Positions 1-6,856 are shown, counted from the first letter of the stretch. The stretch: DNA of 12,336 bases from Candidatus Roizmanbacteria bacterium (GCA_026395455.1 JAPLYR010000053.1:1-12336); one strand, 5' to 3'. Translations and numbers: made by a program. Notes: a model not told the origin generated them from the sequence alone.

Positions 1-29
1 TGCGAGAATTAGACAGAAGGAAAAAAATT

Positions 30-929
30 ATGAACACAATAAAAAAATTAGTAACACTAACAATCGCCATCGTTATACTCGCTATTCTTTCTCCCGTCAT
101 TGCTCAGGAAAAAAATGCCACATCTCTCTCCGTCCACCCTTCTATTATCAATCTCTCCCTTTCCCCAGGAAAAACATCAAACACAATACTTTCGATAAAG
201 AATAATGGAGACCTCCCCCTTCCTGTTCGTCTTCGATTTGAACCATTAGTCTTGGAAAACTCAACACCTCTACAAAGTATTGGATCGTGGATTTCTGTTT
301 CCAATTCATCCCTTCTTATCCCTGCAAAAAAAGAGGCTGTCGTGAATATTAGAATAGAACTTCCCAAAACAATCCCTCTTGGTGGATATTATGGCATGCT
401 CTATGTTGAGCCTTTTTATTCTGCCAATCAAAATAAATCTGGATCTTTAGTACTCACAAAAATGGGCGTTCTTATTTTAGGATCTGTGGGAGTACAAGAT
501 GTCCCATTAAACTCAATTGAGCTACAAAAGCCATCCCTTAACACATTGGTTTCAGAAACAAACACACTTAACGTGTCGTTTAACGTAAAAAGCACTCCTC
601 TCAACCATATTAGTGCAAAACCATATCTTAAAATTTATCCCCTCTTTGGAAAAACAGAGGTTGTGGAACTGGATGAACGCTTGGTTTTCCCGGGAACTGA
701 AAGAGGTTGGAAAACTCCTTTTACGGTTAAAGGTTCTACTCATTTTTATTACAACGCAGATCTTTTTGTATCTATCGGGAATGGTCTTTCTCAAAAAAAA
801 TCGTTTGCGTTTGTTATTTTCCCATTACAACAGTCAATTATTCTAGTACTCTTAATAGCGATAATGATTAGTATTTATAGAAAAAGAAAACAACTTAAAA
901 AAGCATTTGAAATAATAGTAAAAGGATAA
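30..929 (+). CDS. Secreted, C-terminally membrane-anchored Ig-like protein (DUF916/COG1470-like), paralog 1
   Basis: A 299-residue surface protein. Residues 1-25 form a signal peptide (KK, then a hydrophobic stretch, then 'PVIAQ'). Two beta-sandwich-type regions follow: about 30-130, with 'SVHPSIINLSLSPGKTSNT' and the 'LGGYYGMLYV' motif near 118-127, and about 165-262. A transmembrane helix lies at about 268-285, with a basic cytoplasmic tail (RKRKQLKK). A Pro/Gly-bounded first strand, a 'P.....GGYYG' segment and a C-terminal anchor are the pattern of the DUF916/COG1470 families, whose Firmicutes members partner WxL surface proteins. The ATG at 30 is supported by an upstream GAAGGA (16-21) and by the signal peptide, although the frame stays open to the window edge. 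It is paralogous to the protein at 4301 (shared 'FPG..R' and 'FVIFP'/'FIVIP' just before the anchor). It ends 4 bp before surface protein A, so the two are probably co-transcribed. The fold class is fairly secure; the partner role is inferred. Confidence 0.8.
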   Translation: MNTIKKLVTLTIAIVILAILSPVIAQEKNATSLSVHPSIINLSLSPGKTSNTILSIKNNGDLPLPVRLRFEPLVLENSTPLQSIGSWISVSNSSLLIPAKKEAVVNIRIELPKTIPLGGYYGMLYVEPFYSANQNKSGSLVLTKMGVLILGSVGVQDVPLNSIELQKPSLNTLVSETNTLNVSFNVKSTPLNHISAKPYLKIYPLFGKTEVVELDERLVFPGTERGWKTPFTVKGSTHFYYNADLFVSIGNGLSQKKSFAFVIFPLQQSIILVLLIAIMISIYRKRKQLKKAFEIIVKG

Positions 930-933
930 CGTT

Positions 934-1989
934 ATGTTTTCATTTTTTTCATTATTGCTATCGATTGCTCTGTTTATATCTTCATTTATATCTCCTGTGT
1001 ATGCAGGATCTCTCACCAGCGCAAAGGTAGTTATGAGTGATTCACGTGCAGGGCAAAATGGAACAACTCATACCTTTTCTTTTGTAACAGGAACAACAGG
1101 AGTAATTAAAACAGTTGAGATGCAATACTGTACAACTCCATCGGGGACATGTACAACTCCAAATGGACTGGTAACGACATCCGCTTCACAGGGAAGTATT
1201 ACTGGTCTGAGTACCAGTACAACAGACGTATCAACAAATGGTATGTTGATTACAACGGTCACAACACCCGCTTCTATTAATTCTGGAACAACTATCACTC
1301 TTCCCTATGGAACAATTACTAATCCAACAAGTATTAACACGTCTTTTTTCGTTCGAATCACCTCAAAAGATAATGGAGCAACAGCTATTGATTCTACGGT
1401 CGTAGCATTTGCGACACTGACTGCAAATTCTCTCACAGTTTCGGCTGATGTGGGAGCAACTTTTGATGTTGCTCTTGTTGCGGTAACTACAGGAACAGTT
1501 AATGGACAAGCTGTAAATTTAACGACAACAACTGCAGATACTATTCCTTTTGGAACACTTTCAAGTGGTTCACCTAAAATCGGAGCGCATGATATCACTG
1601 TAACCACCAACTCTCAAAATGGATATGCGGTAACTGTTAAAGCAAGTAACCCTCCACTTGCAGATGGATCAAATAATATTGATAACTTTATTGAACTCAA
1701 TTCTCTTCCACGCGTTTGGTCGTCACCATCTGGAAATACTCCCAATGTGAATACTGGTTTTCTGGGATATACAACAGAAGATACGTCTCTTTGTACAGGA
1801 ACAACAGGAAGATTTAGCGGAAATAAATGGGCAGGATTTGATACAACTGCTTATGAAGTTGTATGTAATACAAACCCCGTCCTTTCAGGAGAAACAACAC
1901 GCATTGGATGGCAAATTGAGGTGAATAGCACACAACCATCTGGTAGCTATACTGGTCACATATCAATAATTACCACACCAACATATTAA
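934..1989 (+). CDS. Thr-rich secreted surface protein A (first of three tandem paralogs)
   Basis: A 351-residue protein that I recognise as a recurrent CPR-type secreted family without an assigned function. The signal peptide is residues 1-24, with cleavage likely after 'VYA'. The mature protein opens 'GSLTSAKVVMSDSRAG' and has two all-beta regions. The N-terminal one (about 25-165) includes the Cys pair 66/73 in 'QYCTTPSGTC'. The C-terminal one (about 166-351) contains 'IPFGTL', 'NPPLADGSNNID', 'KWAGFD', 'TRIGWQIEVN' and the terminal 'TPTY'. A second Cys pair (287/311) is unique to this copy; both pairs could be disulfides outside the cell. There is no transmembrane segment after the signal, so the protein is released or held by another factor, plausibly the anchored proteins at either end of the cluster. 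An AAGGA (920-924) precedes the ATG by about 9 bases. A, B and C align over most of their length. Confidence 0.82.
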   Translation: MFSFFSLLLSIALFISSFISPVYAGSLTSAKVVMSDSRAGQNGTTHTFSFVTGTTGVIKTVEMQYCTTPSGTCTTPNGLVTTSASQGSITGLSTSTTDVSTNGMLITTVTTPASINSGTTITLPYGTITNPTSINTSFFVRITSKDNGATAIDSTVVAFATLTANSLTVSADVGATFDVALVAVTTGTVNGQAVNLTTTTADTIPFGTLSSGSPKIGAHDITVTTNSQNGYAVTVKASNPPLADGSNNIDNFIELNSLPRVWSSPSGNTPNVNTGFLGYTTEDTSLCTGTTGRFSGNKWAGFDTTAYEVVCNTNPVLSGETTRIGWQIEVNSTQPSGSYTGHISIITTPTY

Positions 1990-2022
1990 AAAATATGTAT
2001 ACTGATAAACTAATACTTTTTT

Positions 2023-3150
2023 ATGAAAAAATATAAGCATATAATTCGCCTAACTGCCCTTACTACACTTTCTGCTTTGATTGGAATTTTAGTTTTTCAA
2101 TTTCATATTGCCGAGCTACAAGCGGCAACTCTTACTAGCGCAAAAGATGTCATAAGTACTTCTAGACCTGGAGTTGCTGCAGTTCACACCTTTACTTTTA
2201 CCACTCCTTCTTCGACGGCGATTAAAACAATTTTATTTCAGTTTTGTACTGCAGCATCAGGAACATGTACTGCTCCATCTGGAATGATTCTTACTGCAGT
2301 TCCAACATTAGGTACTGTTACTGGAATTGCTGGAACTGGATATGCTGCAACTGGAACAAGTGCAACCTGTACGGGAACTGGTAACACTGACTGTACTGCA
2401 ACTCTAACTGTTACAACACCAACAACTCAAACTGTCACAGCAGTTACAGTACCTTTTAATTCAGGAATAACAAATCCTTCAACAACCAACACAACAACAT
2501 TTGTCCGTGTAACTACACGAGACACAGGCCCAACAGCGATTGATACTAATACAGTTGCATTTGCAGTTTTAACTAGTACCTCAATGGCAATGACCGCATC
2601 AGTTGACCCAACATTAACTTTCTCAATTGCAGCAGTGAGTTCGGGAACGGTTAATACGGCGTCGATTAACGTTACAACTGGGACAGGGGCATCTGTTATT
2701 CCTTTTGGGACCTTGACATCTGGCAGTACAAAAATTGCTGCTCATGATGTTACCGTTTCTACAAATGCACTCACGGGATATACTGTTACCGTAGCAGCAC
2801 TTGCCAATCCCCCTCTTGCAGATGGATCAAATAATATCGACCCCTTCTCTGGAGACAATACAACTCCAACGACATGGTCATCCCCCGCTGGTAGCTCTGC
2901 AAACTTTAATACAGGTTTCTTTGGATATACTACTGAAGAAACTGCACTTGGCACAGGGACAGCTGCACGATTTACCACTGGCCCACCAAAATGGGCAGGA
3001 GTTATAGCTACCCCGGGAGAAATCATTTATAGTGCAACTGGAGTGGTTAATCAGACAACACGCATCGGATGGCAAGTGGAGATCAACGCTTTACAACCAG
3101 CTGGGTCTTATGTGGGTTCAGTTCTATTAGTAGCAACACCAACGTATTAA
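2023..3150 (+). CDS. Thr-rich secreted surface protein B (second tandem paralog)
   Basis: A 375-residue secreted protein with the same two-domain plan as A. The signal peptide is about residues 1-34 ('ELQA' then 'ATLTSAKD'). The N-terminal beta domain (about 35-185) has Cys pairs at 75/82 ('FCTAASGTC') and 116/124 ('ATCTGTGNTDC'). The second pair is shared with copy C but absent from A. The C-terminal domain has 'IPFGTLTSG', 'NPPLADGSNNID', 'GYTTEE', 'KWAGV', 'TRIGWQVEINALQPAGSY' and ends 'TPTY'. It carries near-identical stretches with C (42 identical bases) and with A (23 identical bases). There is no Shine-Dalgarno site before the ATG. A TATACT at 1998-2003 could serve as a -10 for a short-leader transcript, but this is weak. 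It is probably an exported, non-anchored envelope or appendage component; its function is unknown. It is the longest and only undamaged member with all shared motifs, so it is the best reference for the family. Confidence 0.82.
   Translation: MKKYKHIIRLTALTTLSALIGILVFQFHIAELQAATLTSAKDVISTSRPGVAAVHTFTFTTPSSTAIKTILFQFCTAASGTCTAPSGMILTAVPTLGTVTGIAGTGYAATGTSATCTGTGNTDCTATLTVTTPTTQTVTAVTVPFNSGITNPSTTNTTTFVRVTTRDTGPTAIDTNTVAFAVLTSTSMAMTASVDPTLTFSIAAVSSGTVNTASINVTTGTGASVIPFGTLTSGSTKIAAHDVTVSTNALTGYTVTVAALANPPLADGSNNIDPFSGDNTTPTTWSSPAGSSANFNTGFFGYTTEETALGTGTAARFTTGPPKWAGVIATPGEIIYSATGVVNQTTRIGWQVEINALQPAGSYVGSVLLVATPTY
2844..2885 (+). repeat. 42-bp exact direct repeat shared by surface genes B and C (copy 1)
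   Basis: This stretch of B (within the codons for 'SGDNTTPTTWSSP') is identical over 42 bases to 4052-4093 in C, while flanking bases diverge at synonymous positions. This suggests recent gene conversion or a recent tandem duplication. The identity was read by eye. Confidence 0.8.
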
Positions 3151-3196
3151 TTTTGAGAGTTGGTATTAGTAGTAAGCTGTTTGTAAGAATATTCTC

Positions 3197-3224
3197 TTGA
3201 CAACAGGCGAATTAATTGTATTAA
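3197..3224 (+). promoter_or_regulatory. Candidate promoter for surface protein C, near-leaderless
   Basis: There is a perfect TTGACA at 3197-3202. After 16 bases comes TATTAA (3219-3224), matching 4 of 6 positions of the -10 consensus. Transcription would begin near 3231, about 6 bases before the ATG at 3237, so the message would be almost leaderless. No Shine-Dalgarno site is visible, which agrees. The overlapping TATATAT at 3230-3235 is too far from the -35 element. Confidence 0.45.
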
Positions 3225-3236
3225 TTAAGTATATAT

Positions 3237-4290
3237 ATGAATAAAAAATACGCACGTCTTGCAGCGATTACGTCTCTCGTTGTATTTGTTGGAGTCCTTG
3301 TGTCACAAATTTATGTAGCACAAACTCAAGCTGCTACTCTTACCAGTGCAAAAGATACTATTAGCGATTCACGTGCAGGTGTCGCTGCAATTCATACGTT
3401 TACTTTTACCACCCCATCTGCCACAAATATTAAAACAATAGATTTTCAATTCTGTACCACCGCATCAAGCACTTGTACTGCTCCAACTGGTATGATTCTC
3501 ACCGCGTCCCCAACACTTGGAACAGTAACTGGTATTGGTGGAACTACTTATGCTGCAACTGGGACCAGTGCAACTTGTACCGGAACTGGTAATTCTGCGT
3601 GTACTGCGACACTCACTGTTACTACTCCTGCAGCACAATCGAATGTGGCTGTAACAGTTCCTTTTAACACAGGGATAACGAATCCTTCCACTGCATCAAC
3701 ATCATTCTTTGTCAGAATAACAACAAAAGATGGTGGAGCAGCAGCTATTGACTCATCAACGGTTGCATTTGCAACACTTACCTGAACATCTATTGCGGTC
3801 ACCGCATCTGTTGATTCATCATTTACTTTTTCCTTGGCAGCAGTAAACACAGGATCTGTCAATGGACAAGCAATTAACGTAACATCTGGAACAAGTGCGA
3901 CCACTATTCCATTTGGAACACTTGCAACTGGTGGCACAAAAGTAGTTGCTCATGACGCAACAATTGTTACGAATGCTGCAAATGGATATCAGGTTACCGT
4001 CAATGCACTTGCAAACCCTCCTCTTGCTGATGCAGGAAATAATATTGATTTCTTCTCTGGAGACAATACAACTCCAACGACATGGTCATCCCCAGCAGGT
4101 AATACAGCAACTATCAATACTGGATTTGTAGGATATACAACTGAAAGCAACAGTAGATCCAGTCATGTATAGTACTGCTGGAACAACAAGCACAACAACA
4201 CGTCTTGGATGGCAAGCAGAGGTTAATGCATACCAACCTGAAGGTCAATATACGGGAACTGTTATAGTAGTCGCAACACCAACGTATTAA
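3237..4290 (+). pseudogene. Surface protein C, third tandem paralog, interrupted by TGA and a frameshifting deletion
   Basis: Homologous to A and B along its whole length but not readable as one frame. The signal peptide (about 1-32, 'TQA' then 'ATLTSAKD') and N-terminal domain (Cys 73/80 and the 'ATCTGTGNSAC' pair) are intact up to codon 182. Codon 183 is TGA (3783-3785), where A has Ala and B has Ser. The same frame then continues as 'TSIAVTASVDSSF' through 'IPFGTLATGG' and 'NPPLADAGNNID' to 'GYTTE' (4143-4145). There it loses about 68 bases relative to B, including the conserved 'KWAG' segment, and shifts frame. The tail 'YSTAGTTSTTTRLGWQAEVN' to 'TPTY' is read in the +1 frame and stops at TAA 4288-4290. 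Two independent lesions make a decayed gene the simplest reading. The signal peptide and N-terminal domain could still be made as a 182-residue truncated secreted protein. Confidence 0.75.
4052..4093 (+). repeat. 42-bp exact direct repeat shared by surface genes B and C (copy 2)
   Basis: Partner of the copy in B at 2844-2885, starting with CTTCTCTGGAG and ending with GGTCATCCCC. It lies 50 bases upstream of the frameshifting deletion in C. Confidence 0.8.
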
Positions 4291-4300
4291 TACACAGAGC

Positions 4301-5233
4301 ATGACACAAAAAAAACAACGAATTACACTTATCTCCCTTGTCCTTATTGCGGTTGGACTCATTGCAAGTCTTACGTTAACCTTTGGTATTTTTGCACAAA
4401 ATCAAACGTCAGTCCAATCACTCGAGGTTTCCCCACCATCTCAGGAGCTTCAAGTAGATCCAGGACAAACGTTTACTGCATCTGCAAAGGTGCGTAATAA
4501 AAGTAGAGAGACTGTTCCTTTAACTGTACGTATTGAAGACTTTACGGCATCGGGTGATGAAGGGCAAGTTGCCCTCACAGAACAGGGACCCTATTCACTT
4601 GCAAAATGGGCAACATTATCTCCTCAAACATTTTCACTTGCTCCAGGCGAAGAACAAGTAGTTACAGCAAAAATTAAAGTACCAAAAGATAAAGTAGCAG
4701 GCGGATATTACGGATCATTTGTTTTTTCAGTTAAAGCTCCACAAGCACAAGGAGCCGGGGTAGCAACTGTTGGTCAAGAAATTGCTTCCCTCTTCCTTCT
4801 TAAGATTGCCGGACCAGTTGATGAACAACTTTCACTTGATTCCATTACAGCTCCAGCATTTTCAGAGTTTGGACCTATTCCTCTTAACTTAAAATTCACC
4901 AATAATGGAAATGTCCATACAAAGGTATATGGACTTGTTAATGTGAGTGATATGTTTGGACAAAAAGTTTCAGATATCGTTGTCAATCAAACAAATGTAT
5001 TTCCTGGTGCAAGTAGACAGATGAAGGCAACTCTTGATAAACGACTTTGATTTGGGAAATATACTGCAACAGCAATTATGTACTATGGAACAACAAAAAA
5101 TGAGACATTAACGTCCGTTGGATCGTTTATTGTTATCCCTTATCGCATTATTGCACTCCTCGTCATTGTCGGAGCACTCTTCTATAGCATGCGCAAACGA
5201 CTTAAAAAAGCTCTGCGTGCTCTAACTAAATGA
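4301..5233 (+). pseudogene. Membrane-anchored Ig-like protein (DUF916/COG1470-like), paralog 2, with in-frame TGA before its anchor
   Basis: The first part (4301-5050, 249 codons) has a signal peptide (about 1-32, 'FGIFAQ') and a DUF916-like domain: 'SLEVSPPSQELQVDPGQ' at 40-56, 'VPKDKVAGGYYGSFVFSV' at 127-144. A second Ig-like region at 175-249 contains 'LKFTNNGNVHTKVYG' and 'FPGASRQ'. Codon 250 is TGA (5048-5050). The frame then stays open for exactly 60 codons: 'FGKYTATAIMYYG', a transmembrane helix 'IIALLVIVGALFY', a basic tail 'MRKRLKKALRALTK' and TGA at 5231-5233. The restored protein would be about 310 residues, matching the 299-residue paralog at 30-929, which has His at the TGA position. 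The second TGA overlaps the next ATG (ATGA), which argues that TGA is a stop here. As read, the product lacks its anchor and would be secreted. A point-mutated pseudogene, a sequence error or readthrough are all possible. Confidence 0.72.
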
Positions 5234-5652
5234 GAAAAAAGAACCTGATATTATTATTCCTCTTTATTACATCTTTTTTTGCAGGCTTTGTTATTCATGC
5301 ATTATTTTTCCCAGCGGTTTTAACAAATAATGTTATGTTATATACAAAACGAGCTCTTGAAAATAAACAGGTAACGCCGGTTGAAAATAATAATAAATCA
5401 CTGACGAAAGTTTCATATGAAGATGGACAGTTTGACCCACAGGTAGTTGTGATTGGAAAAAGCTATTATATCGCCATCACTAATATGAGCTCCACTGAAT
5501 ATATGAACTTAACTTCAGATAATCCTCTCCTTACAACTCCCCGTGATTATGGACTAAGCGAAGAGGTACGTGCACAACTGTACGAACCTGGTGTCTACAC
5601 AGTAAGTAGTAAACTTCATCCTGGACAATCCCTGAAGGTAATTGTCAGATAA
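5230..5652 (+). CDS. Small membrane-anchored protein with cupredoxin-like fold
   Basis: A 140-residue protein. An N-terminal hydrophobic segment (about 5-26, 'NLILLFLFITSFFAGF') with no clear cleavage site suggests a signal anchor. A linker (about 35-58) follows, then a beta-rich domain. In that domain 'YEDGQFDPQVVVIGKSYYIAITN' (63-85), 'LTSDNPLLTTPRDYG' and the closing 'YEPGVYTVSSKLHPGQSLKVIV' follow the strand order of cupredoxin-like domains, with H130 in the usual C-terminal ligand area. No Cys is present and no second His sits at a typical ligand position, so copper binding is unlikely. The ATG overlaps the preceding gene's final TGA (ATGA), implying translational coupling to the anchored Ig-like protein and hence a shared envelope role. 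The fold assignment is inference from pattern; the function is unknown. Confidence 0.7.
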   Translation: MRKKNLILLFLFITSFFAGFVIHALFFPAVLTNNVMLYTKRALENKQVTPVENNNKSLTKVSYEDGQFDPQVVVIGKSYYIAITNMSSTEYMNLTSDNPLLTTPRDYGLSEEVRAQLYEPGVYTVSSKLHPGQSLKVIVR

Positions 5653-5744
5653 AAAATCGCTTCTTTTTTCCCCTTCTTCCACCCTTATTGCCTGTCAAAT
5701 CAGCCTCCAAGTGGTCTTTAGTACTATATTTTTCCAATGAATTT

Positions 5745-5753
5745 TGGTATAAT
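5745..5753 (+). promoter_or_regulatory. Extended -10 promoter driving a leaderless transcript
   Basis: TGG followed by a perfect TATAAT (5748-5753) forms a consensus extended -10 element. No convincing -35 is present, as is usual for this promoter class. The expected start point, about 7 bases downstream, falls at 5760-5761, just before the ATG at 5762. The message would be leaderless, consistent with the absence of a Shine-Dalgarno site. Confidence 0.6.
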
Positions 5754-5761
5754 ACGCGCCT

Positions 5762-6187
5762 ATGCGTAGGGGACGATGGGTAGCGTATTGTATTGCTTTT
5801 TTTCTAGTCACTAGCCACTATACACTAGTTACTCCTTCTTGTTACGCAGCATCTCTTGCTATGACCGCAACAGTGCCTGTTTCACCTCTGTGGAAGGAGT
5901 CCCTTCAATTGAATTCAAAAGCGAAAATAGACACATCACATGCACATATTCTCCTTGTTTCACAGGAGTCACTCGGCATTGAGAACATTCCCGTTGAAAG
6001 ACAAAAAATACAATTGTTAATTTTAAAAGATAACATCCTTATTAACGAACAAGAGAAAAGCACAAACAAAAAAGGCGTTGTTGATTTTGTATTCATATCC
6101 GAAAAACCAGGATACTACACAATAATTCTTGTAAATAAAACCGACACCGCTCCCTTTGTAGTAAAGAACACCAACATATCTCTCTAA
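5762..6187 (+). CDS. Small secreted Ig-like protein
   Basis: A 141-residue protein that I do not recognise as a named family. Residues 1-30 look like a signal peptide: basic start 'MRRGR', a hydrophobic core, then 'CYAASLAM' with cleavage likely after 'CYA'. The mature part alternates hydrophobic strands ('KIQLLILKDNILI', 'GVVDFVFISEKPGYYTIILVN') in the pattern of a single bacterial Ig-like domain. The 'G.V.F.F.S...GYYTI' element is typical of such domains in envelope proteins. There is no C-terminal anchor. It has its own extended -10 promoter directly before the start codon, so it can be expressed apart from the cluster upstream. Its signal-peptide codons contain a 7-bp periodic repeat (5804-5831), meaning part of the signal peptide probably arose from an inserted repeat. 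It is the last + strand gene before the convergent junction. Confidence 0.65.
   Translation: MRRGRWVAYCIAFFLVTSHYTLVTPSCYAASLAMTATVPVSPLWKESLQLNSKAKIDTSHAHILLVSQESLGIENIPVERQKIQLLILKDNILINEQEKSTNKKGVVDFVFISEKPGYYTIILVNKTDTAPFVVKNTNISL
5804..5831 (+). repeat. Degenerate heptamer array inside a signal-peptide coding region
   Basis: Four back-to-back 7-mers: CTAGTCA, CTAGCCA, CTATACA, CTAGTTA. The consensus is CTAGYCA. Three units equal 21 bases, so the array encodes the near-repeat LVTSHYT-LVT without breaking the frame. Confidence 0.65.
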
Positions 6188-6190
6188 AGT

Positions 6191-6309
6191 CCTAAACTCT
6201 AAACCATAAACCCTAAACAAATTCTAAATTTAAAATAAAAAAGGGAATATGTGGAGTTTAAGTTTTTAGATTTATTTGATTAGGATTTAGAGTTTAGTGT
6301 TTAGGATTT
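6191..6309. repeat. Inverted 7-bp periodic array at the convergent gene junction
   Basis: The left side reads in strict 7-base steps: CCTAAAC, TCTAAAC, CATAAAC, CCTAAAC (6191-6218), decaying into AAATTCT, AAATTTA, AAATAAA. The right side (6254-6309) has the opposite orientation: AGGATTT (6282), AGAGTTT (6289), AGTGTTT (6296), AGGATTT (6303). The arms 6191-6218 and 6278-6305 are complementary at about 23 of 28 positions, with a loop of about 59 bases. The right arm supplies the last codons and TAA stop of the kinase gene. The transcribed array may fold and act as a bidirectional terminator for the converging genes; that role is inferred. The unit resembles eukaryotic telomere repeats only by chance. 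Confidence 0.7.
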
Positions 6310-6856
6310 TCTCTATCTCTCGCTCTACTTCTTTCACTCCACCTTCATTTTTTATTTTCACGTCCGCCATTTCCATACATTTTTTCACCTGTTGTCCATT
6401 TGTATTCTCTTTATCTCCCCTATCTCTCCCGTCAACTTTTTTAAAGGCATCCCAATCCATTGGATCCCATGGTTTTTTTCGCTCTAATATCCTCTGAAAT
6501 CGTATTTTTTGAGATGCATCAACTGCAATAAGGATAAAACCTGGAATGGTACGCAAAAACGCAATTTCTCCAGGATTTCGAATACCCTCGATAACAATTT
6601 TTTTTAAACTACTATTTTTTCTTTTTAAATACTGGACTGCACGTTTTGCAAGAACACCATCCCCTTCTTTTTTTCTCAACTCATCCCCTGTGTTTTGAAG
6701 AATTGTTCTATCATAATTAGTAATTCCTTTTTTCTTTACTTCATCATGCACGATCGTAGAAAGTGAGAATGAAGTGTAACTATATTTTTTTATTAAGTAG
6801 TCTGTCACAACACCCTTTCCAGATGCAAATGGTCCTACAATTCCAATAATATTCAT
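6287..6856 (-). CDS. P-loop nucleotide/dephospho-CoA kinase-like protein
   Basis: A 189-residue cytosolic P-loop kinase. The Walker A motif 'GPFASGKG' is at residues 8-15. An LID/acceptor-type layout follows: 'FSLSTIVHDEV' (30-40), 'GDELRKKEGDGVLAKRAV' (57-74), 'IVIEGIRNPGEIAFLR' (87-102, Walker B-like strand plus conserved Arg) and 'RFQRILERKKPWDPMDWDAF' (119-138). This arrangement is that of the adenylate kinase/dephospho-CoA kinase-like group that includes archaeal UPF0200 proteins and the kinase part fused to deaminases in some taxa. The substrate, a nucleotide or dephospho-CoA, cannot be decided from sequence. 7-bp periodic arrays lie on both sides, one of them contributing the C-terminal 'KILNTKL'. 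No Shine-Dalgarno site precedes the ATG, because the upstream bases belong to the second array. It converges on the + strand cluster. Confidence 0.75.
   Translation of the reverse strand: MNIIGIVGPFASGKGVVTDYLIKKYSYTSFSLSTIVHDEVKKKGITNYDRTILQNTGDELRKKEGDGVLAKRAVQYLKRKNSSLKKIVIEGIRNPGEIAFLRTIPGFILIAVDASQKIRFQRILERKKPWDPMDWDAFKKVDGRDRGDKENTNGQQVKKCMEMADVKIKNEGGVKEVEREIEKILNTKL

Noticed and set aside
1..29. End of an upstream gene, or an upstream start for the first gene
   Set aside because: One frame stops at TAG 10-12 and the frame of the first gene is open to the edge. With so few bases neither can be supported, and the signal peptide fixes the start at 30.
1068..1610. Long antisense frames opposite surface gene A (and similar ones opposite B and C)
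   Set aside because: They arise because Thr/Ala/Gly-rich coding has few stop triplets on the other strand. The translations are compositionally odd, and sense-strand homology between A, B and C explains the region.
3783..5050. Alternative genetic code (TGA = Gly, code 25, or TGA = Trp, code 4)
   Set aside because: The long intact genes contain no internal TGA. The TGA at 5231 makes a sensible end overlapping the next start. The aligned paralog residues at the two internal TGA codons are Ala/Ser and His rather than Gly or Trp.
3783..5050. Selenocysteine at the in-frame TGA codons
   Set aside because: No Cys occurs at these positions in paralogs, these are structural Ig-like or beta proteins, and I see no convincing SECIS-type hairpin just downstream.
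5653..5761. Intrinsic terminator after the cupredoxin-like gene
   Set aside because: There is a T-rich stretch (near 5663-5672), but the only pairing is A-run with T-run and there is no GC-containing stem.
6191..6309. Telomere-like CCCTAAA repeat or CRISPR array
   Set aside because: The units are too degenerate for a telomere, the orientation flips and the locus is internal between genes. There are no spacers or 25-40 base repeats, so it is not a CRISPR array.
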